A DNA stretch of 64,000 bases from Propionibacterium australiense (GCF_003666605.1 NZ_RCIV01000012.1:1-64000); one strand, 5' to 3'; shown: positions 35,201 through 42,764, counted from the first letter of the stretch. Numbers and translations are program-made. The notes: generated by a model from the sequence alone, not told the origin.

Positions 35201-35697
35201 TGCACCCCGACGTGGTGTTCACCGATGAGATGCTGCGCCCGGAGCTGCAGGACGAGCAGGTCTACGCCGACTCGATCGATGTGATCGTCGCCACCCACCA
35301 GCGGGTCGCCCAGCTGTACATCGACGACGGCACGATCTCGCAGGCGATCCCCCCGCTCAAGGGGCTGCTCGAGATCATGGCCAACGGGCAGACCGCCGAG
35401 GGCTGGACGCTCAGCTCGCCCGAGTTCCGTGAGCTGTTCACCCGCGAGTCCGTGCTGGCCTCGGACTGGTACGCGGCCCGTCTGGACGCCATGCAGGCCG
35501 AGGAGCTGCGCCTGACGCACGAGGGCATCACGCGTCTGCGCGAGTACACCGAGCGCCCCGACGCTTTCTCCACGGCCGAGCGCGTCGGGCTGCCGCAGCG
35601 TCTGGCCGCCCTGGAGGAGGACGCCAAGCGGATCGCCTCTGACGAGTACCGCGCCTCGCTGGTCGGTACGCTCGGCCGCCAGGTGAGCTTCCGCTGA
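32299..35697 (+). CDS. Putative PPi-dependent phosphoenolpyruvate carboxykinase
   Basis: A 1132-residue, apparently cytoplasmic protein with no signal peptide or membrane helix. Size, organism type and a P-loop-like SGGGKSE (about 472-478) in KPATVSGGGKSEISKSIADA suggest the large pyrophosphate-type PEPCK found in propionibacteria and Entamoeba. That enzyme interconverts oxaloacetate plus PPi with PEP, phosphate and CO2. Known members are about 125-130 kDa and only remotely similar to GTP-type enzymes, whose P-loop has a similar GK core. Other conserved-looking segments are TGTTGCVILAPHLVG, EFTDRTPDGWTLDDAL and FTVDTMNGHHGNMV. ATG 32299 is preferred; ATG 32290 is also in frame. The call is from memory of the family, not a search. 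Otherwise it is an unknown large protein. Confidence 0.58.
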   Translation: MTAQDRSRINAAINLRLSLLGLPLPENADGSAETAMVEPLLARQRELSRRLNQQLSAPDKRVQAFLDDYLSDTGLQPQLPRTTLVLDEPGLARGLSLPVDGDEFHSPVIESYRLVNGVLHNPKNDRRTTAGVFHIATGGLPIPEDKIEVDKTVFARILEAALQAPDDELMLPYTANMTTPARCWVSLLMHPIVVPEVPGRARRRSYEVRFIAPGGLVANLDFVEAIFGNGGDPYLPENDASLDPATWTGTTGCVILAPHLVGSLTKKDLGLPSWDEATERQRRDGQCWKSADELYNDGKSFKVCARDERGVIVTVLADNYFGYCKKEVKTQISYSANLLGSAEEEHSGGAITYPAWNLGVEFTDRTPDGWTLDDALARNPDRFAVQPEGHAIDRKWPNIVLVPEHARFSMREQRISWTRGGVEQSIKLLADKQYLSPDGYRVHAKHREMDATQWHLIGVLQDATQCHKPATVSGGGKSEISKSIADAFQFGNAHVSDFEADMDAVDELFRLDYCNRFADDSLNGTDHRPVLSRERSLGSVIKLLTPSRAYTEEYNTFLRGIRQDVKELAFIVKRHYRPEWGDDWRSHFTVDTMNGHHGNMVRLDGEKVIVNMLRVGFEPDGSWRIFSLRPDFSPAVKVQSEDDITASTVTPPWGDPEAMPRKYVENCEMLLFQRPDDAIHRGYDKQAEADLSGGEDTFISNFEPLTRAQAREMLTDVQALSEFTKPVQDLIAKAAAGADDESPAFWTCSDEPRHLPDGTRSRNPRYLQRRPVDANPELTAVADVASKLFLKLPMDEPAPLPVDLVAAGRRNNPPEGRIPPLCAYNPLHYMELPELFMEFISSMTGKSPSTTGAGSEGALTKGPFNALAPIIDLNSALLSYVLTGYDGWLSSAGCIGPNVRVDHDISMLVPELFSHMKPHERDAKTLIEQGFLDKLEDFEFNGRTVQASRLGYRMNDRLATTYFGRIFLHPDVVFTDEMLRPELQDEQVYADSIDVIVATHQRVAQLYIDDGTISQAIPPLKGLLEIMANGQTAEGWTLSSPEFRELFTRESVLASDWYAARLDAMQAEELRLTHEGITRLREYTERPDAFSTAERVGLPQRLAALEEDAKRIASDEYRASLVGTLGRQVSFR

Positions 35698-35712
35698 TCG
35701 AGCATCGCATCA

Positions 35713-35756
35713 CGAGGTGGGGTCGCAGGAACAGGAAAATCCTCGGCCCCGCCTCG
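35713..35756 (+). terminator. Terminator of the large gene
   Basis: CGAGGTGGGGTCG (35713-35725) pairs with CGGCCCCGCCTCG (35744-35756), using G-U pairs at two positions. It begins 15 bp past the stop codon of the large gene. Confidence 0.6.
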
Positions 35757-35801
35757 CCGCTCAGCCACACGGGACGCAACATCCCCAGATTCCGAGGCCT
35801 C

Positions 35802-36317
35802 ATGTCCGCCACCCCACCACATATTGTCCCCTTCGACCGACGCTACGACCGGTCTTCGTTCTGTTGCGGGCAGGCTGACATCGACATCTGGTTGAAGGAG
35901 CAGGCAGGACAGCACGAGCGGCGGAACAACACTCGAACCTTCCTGGCAATCGACGACGACTCGAGAGTCCAGGGGTACTACTCACTCAGGGCCTACTAAC
36001 TCGATCTCGATGACGCGGCGGCGGTTCATGGCAAGAGATCTGCCCGGTACCCCATGCCAGCTGTTCTTCTCGCTCGTCTCGGCGTTGACGAACGGGCGCA
36101 GGGCAAGGGCCTTGGACGGCACCTGCTCAGCGACGCCATCCGGCGCATCGCTTCGGTGGGAAGCGACATAGGTATCGAAGTAGTCGTGTGCCACGCCTAC
36201 GACGAACAGGCAGCGGCCTTCTACGCCCGGTATGGGTTCACCGCGTTCGTCACCAACCATCTGCACTTGTTCATGCCCATGAAGACCGTCATCGCCACTG
36301 TCAACGCCACTCAGTGA
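35802..36317 (+). pseudogene. GNAT-type toxin gene with in-frame stop codon
   Basis: Read through, this is a 171-codon GNAT acetyltransferase of the TacT toxin type, which acetylates charged tRNAs. The N-terminal RYDRSSFCCGQADIDIWLKE and FLAIDDDSRVQGYYSLRAY are typical, as are the acetyl-CoA motif RLGVDERAQGKGLGRHLL and the late AAFYARYGFT. Codon 66 (35997-35999) is TAA between GYYSLRAY and LDLDDAA, in frame with no shift. A single C-to-T change from CAA would explain it. The gene is therefore probably dead, unless the downstream ATG at 36054 gives a fragment or the stop is suppressed. A DUF1778-type antitoxin gene follows, the reverse of the usual order. Confidence 0.85.
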
Positions 36318-36352
36318 CATGGTAACGTGCAGTGTACATACCATGGATGTAC
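36318..36352 (+). promoter_or_regulatory. Antitoxin operator with overlapping inverted repeats
   Basis: CATGGTA (36318-36324) pairs with TACCATG (36339-36345), and GTACAT (36334-36339) pairs with ATGTAC (36347-36352). This lies between the broken toxin gene and the antitoxin gene, where an RHH antitoxin would bind to control itself. Confidence 0.5.
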
Positions 36353-36374
36353 CGCAAGCGTCTTGGAGGGAGCC

Positions 36375-36659
36375 ATGACGACGAAGACCGAGCGCATCAA
36401 TCTTCGCTGCAGCAGCGTCGCCATCCAGACACTGCGTTCCGCCGCCGAGGCACAGAACCAGGACCTGACGTCATTCATCCTCGGGTCTGCGCTGGACCGG
36501 GCCCGTCAAGTCCTGGTTGACGAGCAGGCCCTCCGACTCAGCTACCAAGACGCCAACCAAGTGGAGAAGGCCCTTGCCCGCGCAGGGCATCCCAACGAGC
36601 AGCTGGCTCGTCTGCTCCGCAACACCGCTCCACATGGAGCAGAAAAGGTCGCCCAGTAA
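36375..36659 (+). CDS. DUF1778-type ribbon-helix-helix antitoxin
   Basis: A 94-residue TacA/DUF1778-like antitoxin. It starts MTTKTERINLRCSSVAIQTL, where the ERINLR strand is the DNA-binding ribbon, followed by helices AAEAQNQDLTSFILGSALDRA. The C-terminal part would mask the GNAT toxin. ATG 36375 has a strong GGAGGGAG upstream. It is intact although its likely toxin carries a nonsense codon, and inverted repeats upstream suggest it keeps its own promoter. It faces pabA tail to tail. Confidence 0.85.
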   Translation: MTTKTERINLRCSSVAIQTLRSAAEAQNQDLTSFILGSALDRARQVLVDEQALRLSYQDANQVEKALARAGHPNEQLARLLRNTAPHGAEKVAQ

Positions 36660-36710
36660 CCGGGCGTATTCGGCGCCGGGTCCTGTCACCGTTCGGCGGC
36701 CCAGAACCCC

Positions 36711-37352
36711 TCAGCCGTCATGGGTGGCGGTCATGAGCGGGGCCAGGCCCTCGGCACGGGTGAGCGCCTGGTCGTCGCCGCACACGGTGAGCCAGTTGGC
36801 GAGCATCGGATAGCCCCCCTCGCTCAACACCGACTCGGGGTGGAACTGGACGGCCTCGACTGGCAGTGTGCAGTGCCGCATGGCCATGATGATGCCGTCG
36901 TCGGTCGTCGAGCTGACCTCGAGTTCGTCGGGCACCGTGGCCGGATCGACGGCGAGCGAGTGGTAGCGGGTGACGGTCATCGGGTTGGGCAGACCCGCGA
37001 AACAGCCCCTGCCGTCATGGCTGATCCGGCTCGTCTTGCCGTGCCGCAGCTGGGGGGCGCGGGTGACGCCGGCCCCGAAGGCGACGGCCATGGCCTGCAG
37101 GCCAAGGCAGACCCCGAAGACGGGCAGTTCACGGCCGATCGTCGCGATGACGTCGACACAGACACCGGCGTCCTCGGGGGTGCCGGGGCCGGGTGAGACG
37201 AGCACCCCGTCGAAACCCTCGTGCCAGCCGTCCCGGCCGAACCTCGGGTCGTCGTTGCGCCAGACCTCAACCTCTGCGCCGAGCTGGGCGAGGTACTGGA
37301 CGAGGTTGTAGACGAACGAGTCGTAGTTGTCGATGACGAGGATCCGGGACAT
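36711..37352 (-). CDS. pabA: Glutamine amidotransferase component II (PabA/TrpG)
   Basis: A 213-residue class I glutamine amidotransferase that supplies ammonia to aminodeoxychorismate synthase (folate) and possibly anthranilate synthase. It starts with RILVIDNYDSFVYNLVQYLA. The catalytic triad is Cys82 (FGVCLGLQA), His170 and Glu172 (QFHPES). The oxyanion loop is LVSPGPGTPEDAG. It is a single-gene unit here. In many actinobacteria a gene of this type lies close to crgA near the origin; here about 6 kb of accessory genes separate the two. Confidence 0.9.
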   Translation of the reverse strand: MSRILVIDNYDSFVYNLVQYLAQLGAEVEVWRNDDPRFGRDGWHEGFDGVLVSPGPGTPEDAGVCVDVIATIGRELPVFGVCLGLQAMAVAFGAGVTRAPQLRHGKTSRISHDGRGCFAGLPNPMTVTRYHSLAVDPATVPDELEVSSTTDDGIIMAMRHCTLPVEAVQFHPESVLSEGGYPMLANWLTVCGDDQALTRAEGLAPLMTATHDG

Positions 37353-37521
37353 GACCGAAGTCTAGGCCGGATGGCCCCCAGGCCCCAGAACGGGCAGTAC
37401 CGGGGTTGCCCGGCTGCCCGACCGCAGGGGACGACTTCCCACCGCCAGGGCAGGTGCTGCTTGAGAAGAGCTTCTCGCCCTGCCTCGCCGGCGCCTGGTC
37501 CTACCTGCCATGCCGTGATTG

Positions 37522-37665
37522 GTGCAGTGGGTCGGGGTTGGGTCCGATGCCAGCGGGCGGCTGCTGGAGGACATCGCGGTGGAGGACGAGCCCGATGGCC
37601 GGCTGGTCCTCCATGCCATGCCCGCGACGAAGAAGGTTCTCATCGAACTCGGACCGGGGAGGTGA
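37522..37665 (+). pseudogene. Truncated toxin remnant ahead of an antitoxin
   Basis: A 47-codon frame follows a TGA at 37516 and opens with GTG 37522. Its product has GRLLEDIAVEDEPDGRLVLH followed by AMPATKKVL. A strand pair ending in HAMPA(T)KK is what the C-terminus of a small RNase-type toxin looks like. The expected N-terminal half is not found in frame upstream. It ends 4 bp before the start of an RHH antitoxin gene, the usual toxin-antitoxin spacing. So it is called a 5'-truncated toxin, with modest confidence. Confidence 0.45.
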
Positions 37666-37669
37666 CCAG

Positions 37670-37933
37670 ATGGGCGCGCATCACGACATGAACGAGATCC
37701 AGTCCGCTGACAAGGACATCGAGCAGCGGGCCGCTGAGGCCGAGTCCGAGCGGGGCTACACCGGCAAGCACCTGGGCCCCTCGGTTCCCGGACGCCCCAT
37801 CAGTGTGGGTGAACGAGCGCGCCCGTTCACCCTTCGCCTTGATGCCGCGCGCCGGGCGAAGCTGGACGAGGTGGCGAAGAAGCGCCACATCACGGTCTCG
37901 CAGCTGATGCGCGATCTCATCGACTCGCTCTGA
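37670..37933 (+). CDS. Ribbon-helix-helix (CopG-like) antitoxin
   Basis: An 87-residue protein with an acidic N-terminal half (EIQSADKDIEQRAAEAESER) and a C-terminal RHH fold, PFTLRLDAARRAKLDEVAKK then HITVSQLMRDLIDSL. It has an excellent GGGGAGGTG ribosome binding site. It lies directly downstream of a truncated toxin frame. It may still repress the local promoter or protect against toxins elsewhere. Confidence 0.75.
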   Translation: MGAHHDMNEIQSADKDIEQRAAEAESERGYTGKHLGPSVPGRPISVGERARPFTLRLDAARRAKLDEVAKKRHITVSQLMRDLIDSL

Positions 37934-38090
37934 GGGACCTGCCCGCCAAGGATCCTTCAAGCACCACGGCCAAGGAATTGACCGGCCAGCACCTGAGGGG
38001 TACTTGTGCACAGGCGTGGGCTGGGGCTGGGCGCCGAGCTCATCCCAGCTCTAAGCTTCAGGTGAGTCGGCAGTTCGCGTTGGAGGCGTC

Positions 38091-38333
38091 ATGGGTGGCA
38101 ATGGGTTCCCCTCCATGCCGTCAAGCGAGTTCAAACGTCTTCTGTGCATGAAGCTCGGTTACCGGGAACTGGGAGACTCGGGTAAGGGGTCGCACTGTTG
38201 GCTGGTGTCAGACGCGCATCCGCGCATACGATGGGCTTTCCACCGCAGGGAGGTCAGCAGTATCGAGGTCCGCAAGCTCTTGGTGAACCAGATCGGTCTG
38301 ACACTCGAGGAGGCAAGGAGGGTGGTGGAGTGA
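38091..38333 (+). CDS. HicA-like toxin (mRNA interferase fold)
   Basis: An 80-residue product with the HicA double-stranded-RNA-binding-like fold. SSEFKRLLCMKLGYREL starts the first helix. GSGKGSH-like DSGKGSHCWLV carries the conserved Gly-Ser-His with the catalytic-type His. A strand and the last helix VRKLLVNQIGLTLEEARRVV follow. ATG 38091 has GGAGG 4 nt upstream; ATG 38115 is an alternative. It overlaps the next gene by 4 bp (GTGA), the standard toxin-antitoxin arrangement. Confidence 0.7.
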   Translation: MGGNGFPSMPSSEFKRLLCMKLGYRELGDSGKGSHCWLVSDAHPRIRWAFHRREVSSIEVRKLLVNQIGLTLEEARRVVE

Positions 38334-38965
38334 CCATTCACGCGATCGTCTCGGCCTACGGACCTGCGTCGTTCGGCCTGTCCAGCCCGCAGCTGCCCGA
38401 GCTCTTCGCCGGAGGCACCTCCCCCGACGAGTACGACCAGGACGGCATCGTCGCTCTTCTCGGCGAAGCGGGCGCCCCTGACGAGTACCAGCTGTGCGTT
38501 CACCGTCAGGTCTACACCGCCCGTGAGGACCGCGAGTGGTTCATCCGGTTGTTCCGGGACCCCCGCCCCGACGGTGCAGCTGATCGTCTGGCCACCTTGC
38601 GTCTGCTCCGCGATCTGCTTGAGGCCACTCCCGAGCCCGTCGACAGTGCCCCTCACGCCGTGACAGGCGAGGTGCTGTTCATCATCGCCAGCCCCGAGGA
38701 CACCCTCGGCTGGCTGGCCGAGCAGCTCCACGACCACGAGCCCGCAACGGTCGTCGCCCGGGCAGACGACAAGACCCTGTGGATGCTGGGCATCACCAGG
38801 AGCGGGCACGGCGCCGGCGGGGCGGAAGAACCATCGGGAACCACCGTGGGTCAGCTCATGGCCCGCTGCGAGGCGCATCCGAAGGCGCCGGCTCCTGATT
38901 TCCTGACCGAGACGGCCCCGGCCGAGGTCTCGCGCGTCGGTGAACTCGTCAGCGTTAGCCACTGA
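38330..38965 (+). CDS. HicB-like antitoxin with long C-terminal extension
   Basis: A 211-residue product starting at GTG 38330. The first 40 residues (IHAIVSAYGPASFGLSSPQL then PELFAGGTSPDEYDQDGIV) match the degenerate RNase-H-like HicB layout in which strands lead to a helix. The remaining 170 residues, including VYTAREDREWFIRLFRDP, form an unrecognised extension without an obvious RHH or HTH motif. Translational coupling to the HicA-like gene supports the antitoxin role. The extension is unusual in length and its function is unknown. Confidence 0.6.
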   Translation: MTIHAIVSAYGPASFGLSSPQLPELFAGGTSPDEYDQDGIVALLGEAGAPDEYQLCVHRQVYTAREDREWFIRLFRDPRPDGAADRLATLRLLRDLLEATPEPVDSAPHAVTGEVLFIIASPEDTLGWLAEQLHDHEPATVVARADDKTLWMLGITRSGHGAGGAEEPSGTTVGQLMARCEAHPKAPAPDFLTETAPAEVSRVGELVSVSH

Positions 38966-39047
38966 GCACACTGCTGCCGAGTGAAGTTCCGGCATCGGTC
39001 CTACTCGTCGGCCTGCACCCGCTGCTGGCTTCCCGCGTCCGGAGGCG

Positions 39048-39629
39048 GTGAACCATTCGGCCGGTGCGTGCTACAAGCAGTGTGTGGACTCCGACCCGGT
39101 TGAGTTGCTGCGCCGTGTGGGCGACGGGGATGAGTGCGCCCTGGCCGAGTTGTACGCGCGGTTCGCGGCGTCGGTCCACGGTTTCGTGTCGAGGCGGGTG
39201 CCGGACCGCGGTGTGGTCGAGGAGGTCTGCGCGGACGTCTGGCTGGGTTGCTGGCGGTCGGCGCGCTCGTTCCGCGGGGACAGCCGGGTGCTGACCTGGC
39301 TGCTGGGCATCGCGTCCCGTCAGGTGTACGTGCACACCCGCCGCAAACGCCGGCCGACGGTGCCTCTCGACTCCGTCGACGGCACCCCGGCCGACGCGCA
39401 TCCGGGCCCGGCCGATGTGGCGGTCTCGCGGGCCGGGTCGGAGGCGCTGGTGAACGCCATGGAGCATCTGCCGGAGGATCTGTACGAGGTCATCGTCCTG
39501 GCATGGCTCCACGACCTGCCGTACGGCGAGATCAGCGATGTCGTCGGCATCCCGGTGGGGACGGTCAAGAGCCGGGTGTCGCGGGCCCGGCGCCTGCTGC
39601 GAGAGGAGATCGGAGGGCCTCATGAATGA
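39048..39629 (+). CDS. ECF RNA polymerase sigma factor
   Basis: A sigma-70 family ECF factor of up to 193 residues. Region 2 is RVGDGDECALAELYARFAAS to VVEEVCADVWLGCWRSARSF, including the DVWLGCW -10 recognition helix. Region 4 is MEHLPEDLYEVIVLAWLHDL then PYGEISDVVGIPVGTVKSRV, a clear helix-turn-helix. GTG 39048 has GGAGG only 2 nt away; GTG 39084 would also fit the family. It overlaps the next gene by 8 bp. No classical zinc-binding anti-sigma gene follows; instead a run of membrane proteins and an ABC ATPase is co-transcribed. Confidence 0.9.
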   Translation: MNHSAGACYKQCVDSDPVELLRRVGDGDECALAELYARFAASVHGFVSRRVPDRGVVEEVCADVWLGCWRSARSFRGDSRVLTWLLGIASRQVYVHTRRKRRPTVPLDSVDGTPADAHPGPADVAVSRAGSEALVNAMEHLPEDLYEVIVLAWLHDLPYGEISDVVGIPVGTVKSRVSRARRLLREEIGGPHE

Positions 39630-40452
39630 TCCGTACGGGAACGAGGCCGAACAGTTCCGGGCGGCACTCGCCCGGATCGAGGCGTCCAGGGCCGGTTCGA
39701 TGCCGAGTTTCGAGACGATCCGGTCCGCTGTCACCGCGTCGGCGTCACCGATGGATGCGCCGCGGTGGACACTGGCGCGCAGCATCCGGGTGACGGCAGC
39801 CCTGGTGCTGGCCCAGGTCCGGGTCGCGTCGTGGCTCATCGTTCCGGCGGCGCTCGTGAGCGCGGCTCTCGCGGTGCTCACCGCCAGGCTCCTGGGCACC
39901 ACCCAGGGCTCCTCGGCCGTGGCATCGGGTTTCGCCGCGCTCATCCTCGCCGGTGCGGTCGTCACGATGACGATGGCCGTTTCCACGCGGTCGGCGGACT
40001 CGGTGCCGATCGCCACCCCTGTGGGGCCGGCCACGGTCCTGTTCGCCCGGGCGACGATGGTGCTCGTCGTCGACTGTCTTGCGGGTGGGGCAGCCTCGTG
40101 GCTGGCCGCCAGCTCCGGTTCGGTGGCCGCGTTCGGCCCCCTCGTCCTGACCTGGCTTGCGCCGATGGTGCTGGTCACCGGGCTGACGACGCTCCTGTCG
40201 GTCTGGGCCGCCCCCTGGGTCGGCGCGCTCATCGGGCTCATGACGATCCCCGTGCTCATTCCCGCGCCCGAACCGATGATGCGGGTCGGGCTCGGCGCCG
40301 TGATCGGGGCGGTGAACGACGTCCTGCCCGCGTTCGCCGTGGCAGGCGTGGGCGTGGTCCTGTTCGTGGCCGCCATGCTGACGGCCGCAGGGCCGCCGTC
40401 GCCGTGGGCACTGCGTGAACCGGGCCGGCCTCGCCGGCTACTCACCAGGTGA
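39622..40452 (+). CDS. Six-helix membrane protein coupled to the ECF sigma
   Basis: A 276-residue protein with a soluble N-terminus of about 65 residues (EAEQFRAALARIEASRAGS onward) and about six membrane helices. No known domain is recognised. The overlap with the sigma gene suggests it could hold the sigma factor at the membrane through its soluble head. Alternatively it is one permease-like part of the downstream ABC system. Both ideas rest on position only. Confidence 0.6.
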   Translation: MNDPYGNEAEQFRAALARIEASRAGSMPSFETIRSAVTASASPMDAPRWTLARSIRVTAALVLAQVRVASWLIVPAALVSAALAVLTARLLGTTQGSSAVASGFAALILAGAVVTMTMAVSTRSADSVPIATPVGPATVLFARATMVLVVDCLAGGAASWLAASSGSVAAFGPLVLTWLAPMVLVTGLTTLLSVWAAPWVGALIGLMTIPVLIPAPEPMMRVGLGAVIGAVNDVLPAFAVAGVGVVLFVAAMLTAAGPPSPWALREPGRPRRLLTR

Positions 40453-40486
40453 TGGCCCGTCCGGGTCAAGAACGCAGAGAAGGATC

Positions 40487-41113
40487 ATGTCGACTGGGAG
40501 GATCCGCGCGCAGTTCAGGCGCGTCGGGGCGCCGGCCGCGGCCCTGCCCCTCACGTCCGGCATCGCCGTGGCGGCGATCGGTGTGGTGATGGCCGGGTCG
40601 TGGACGGCGACACAGACCGCGGTCGCCGTCACCTGGTTGTCCCAGATGTTCTCGATCGCGGTCGGCATCACCGCGGTCGTGGCGCTGACCGGTGACCCGG
40701 TCATCGAGTTGCACGAGTCCACCCCCACGTCATTCCGTGCGGCACAGCTCATCCGCGGCGCCATCGTCCTGACGGTCTCGGTACTCGCGGTGTTCGCGAT
40801 GTTCGCGCCCCTGCACGCCCGTAGGGTGTGGCCGAGAGACGTCGGTTGGGTCGATGTTCTCGGCCCGGTCAGCTCCACGACCTTCATCGTGGCCGTCGCG
40901 CTGGCGGCCGCCGCCTTCTCCAGGTCCGCGTCGACGACGAGCATCGCCGTCATCGCGGGCTGGATGTTCGTGTCCCTGATGTGGGAGCCCTACGTCGGCG
41001 TGCTCGCCGTGCGGTGCGGCGGCCTGTTCGTCATGGCCGCCGGGTTCGCCGTCATGGCGGCCCTGCGGCTGGGGGACGCGGAGGAGAACATCTCGAAGGC
41101 GGTGACGACATGA
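40487..41113 (+). CDS. Multi-pass membrane protein, likely ABC-2-like subunit
   Basis: A 208-residue, very hydrophobic protein with about five or six membrane helices. The start is ATG 40487 with AGAAGGA upstream. No family could be named. The segment GDPVIELHESTPTSFRAAQL is a short cytoplasmic loop with an ELHESTPTSFR pattern like loops of ABC-2-type transport proteins; the next gene has a comparable DEIEASTPAAPLTRHAA. That shared loop suggests the two are paired permease halves. It overlaps the next gene by 4 bp. Confidence 0.55.
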   Translation: MSTGRIRAQFRRVGAPAAALPLTSGIAVAAIGVVMAGSWTATQTAVAVTWLSQMFSIAVGITAVVALTGDPVIELHESTPTSFRAAQLIRGAIVLTVSVLAVFAMFAPLHARRVWPRDVGWVDVLGPVSSTTFIVAVALAAAAFSRSASTTSIAVIAGWMFVSLMWEPYVGVLAVRCGGLFVMAAGFAVMAALRLGDAEENISKAVTT

Positions 41114-41886
41114 CGCTGTTCCACGTCGCCGCCACCCATGCGCGGATCACGCGCCGACGCGTCTGGCTGTGGTTCGCGATCGTGTCGTTGACCGCCCTTG
41201 GCGCCCTGCTGGCGTTCATCTCCCCGGGTGCCCCGCACACCGGCGGCACACCCGATCTTGCCTTCACCGGCCAGGTCATCGCGCTGTTCTGCGGGGCCGC
41301 CTACGCCGCGGCGTTCACCGACTTCTTCGCCTCCGCGTCTCGCCGCAGCATGGACGAGATCGAGGCCTCGACGCCCGCCGCCCCGCTGACGCGCCACGCC
41401 GCCCTCGTCCTGGGGACGCTCGGGATCGTCCTCGTTCCGAGCGCCGTCGTCCTGATGGGAACCGGGCTCGCGCAGACCGTCGCCGGCCACGGGACAGCCG
41501 TCCTGGCGGCGATCGCCGTTCTCGTGACGATCGTCCTGCCCAGTGCGCTGGTCGCCACCTGCCTGTCGGCGCTGCTCGGCGCCGTGCTCCCGCACGGTGC
41601 GGCGCGTGTCGTGGCGGTCCTGCTGTGGTTCGGGGCCGTGTTCTCCACGCCGCTGGTCCCGCTGCCCACCCTCAACGGCACCGTCCTCAATCTCGTCGGC
41701 GACACCGTCGCGGCCGGGTTCTTCGGGGCGTCGCCCCTCTACCCCCGCTACGACTCGACCGGCCCGCTCGGCCTGGACGCCACCACGCCACCGGCCGCGG
41801 TCCTGTCCCTGGTGTGGCAGGCCGTGCTCATCATGCTGCTCCTGGCCGCCGGCTCGTCCCTTGCCCGCGCCCGTGCCCGGAGCTGA
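41110..41886 (+). CDS. Multi-pass membrane protein, likely ABC-2-like subunit
   Basis: A 258-residue membrane protein with six hydrophobic segments and a loop SMDEIEASTPAAPLTRHAALV analogous to the loop of the preceding protein. It is followed after 11 bp by an ABC ATPase gene, so it is probably the second membrane half of an exporter or of an envelope-modifying complex. No catalytic motif is visible. The C-terminus ends SSLARARARS. Confidence 0.55.
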   Translation: MTLFHVAATHARITRRRVWLWFAIVSLTALGALLAFISPGAPHTGGTPDLAFTGQVIALFCGAAYAAAFTDFFASASRRSMDEIEASTPAAPLTRHAALVLGTLGIVLVPSAVVLMGTGLAQTVAGHGTAVLAAIAVLVTIVLPSALVATCLSALLGAVLPHGAARVVAVLLWFGAVFSTPLVPLPTLNGTVLNLVGDTVAAGFFGASPLYPRYDSTGPLGLDATTPPAAVLSLVWQAVLIMLLLAAGSSLARARARS

Positions 41887-41897
41887 AAGGAGAACCC

Positions 41898-42764
41898 GTG
41901 TTCATCTCCATCGACCACGTCACCAAGGACTTCCGCCGGAAACCGGGAGCCCTCAGCGAGGTGACCATCGACCTGCCCACCGGGATGATCGGGCTGCTGG
42001 GCTCCAACGGCGCCGGCAAGACCACCCTCATGCGCATCGTCTGCGGGATCATCCGGCCCACACGCGGCCGGGTCCTCGTCGACGGCCACGACCTGTCCGA
42101 CCGGGGAGCGCGGCGCACGCTCAAGAAGACCCTCGGCTATCTTCCCCAGGACGTCGAACCGTACCCGAACCTCACCCCGGTCGAGTTCCTCGACTACATC
42201 GGCGTGCTCAAGGGGCTCGCCGCCCGCGCCGAGAGACGCCGGCAGGCCCACGAGCTCATCGAGCTGGTCGGTCTCGCCGACGCCTCCCGGCGCCGCATCG
42301 GCGGTTTCTCCGGCGGCATGCGCCGACGTCTGGGCATAGCCCAGGCGCTCGTGGGCGACCCCGGGCTGCTCATCGTGGACGAGCCCACCGCCGGGCTCGA
42401 CCCGGAGGAGCGCATCCGCTTCCGCACCCTGCTCGCCAGGCTCGGTGACGAGCGGACCGTGATCCTGTCCACCCACATCCTCGACGACGTCGCCCAGACC
42501 TGCCCCTACGTGTTCGTCCTGCGCAATGGCCGTACGACCTTCGCCGGGCCCACCACGGGCCTGGTCGACGAGGCGCGCGGCCGCACCTGGCTCACCGCGC
42601 CGCAGGCGGCACCGCCCAATGACGCCATCGTCGTCAACGCGACGAGCACCACACGGGGAACCCGCTACCGCATCGTCACCCGTACCCCACCCGAGGACGC
42701 CGAACCCGTCGACCCGTCCCTCGAGGACGGGTACATGGCCCTGGCCGCGAAGGAGACACCATGA
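41898..42764 (+). CDS. ABC transporter ATPase
   Basis: A 288-residue ATPase of the ABC-2/drug-exporter type. Walker A is GSNGAGKTT, the Q-loop is YLPQDVEPYPNLTPVEFL, the signature is FSGGMRRRLGIAQAL, Walker B is LLIVDEPTAGLD, and the switch His is in LSTHILDD. A 70-residue C-terminal domain follows, as in exporter ATPases. The start is GTG 41898 with AAAGGAG upstream. It probably energises the two preceding membrane proteins. Its stop overlaps the lipoprotein ATG by 4 bp. Confidence 0.85.
   Translation: MFISIDHVTKDFRRKPGALSEVTIDLPTGMIGLLGSNGAGKTTLMRIVCGIIRPTRGRVLVDGHDLSDRGARRTLKKTLGYLPQDVEPYPNLTPVEFLDYIGVLKGLAARAERRRQAHELIELVGLADASRRRIGGFSGGMRRRLGIAQALVGDPGLLIVDEPTAGLDPEERIRFRTLLARLGDERTVILSTHILDDVAQTCPYVFVLRNGRTTFAGPTTGLVDEARGRTWLTAPQAAPPNDAIVVNATSTTRGTRYRIVTRTPPEDAEPVDPSLEDGYMALAAKETP

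Noticed and set aside
32317-35520. A 1067-codon open frame antisense to the large gene at 32299
   Set aside because: It is the high-GC mirror of a real gene. It has no ribosome binding site, a low-complexity translation rich in Val, Arg, Gly and Asp, and no recognisable domain.
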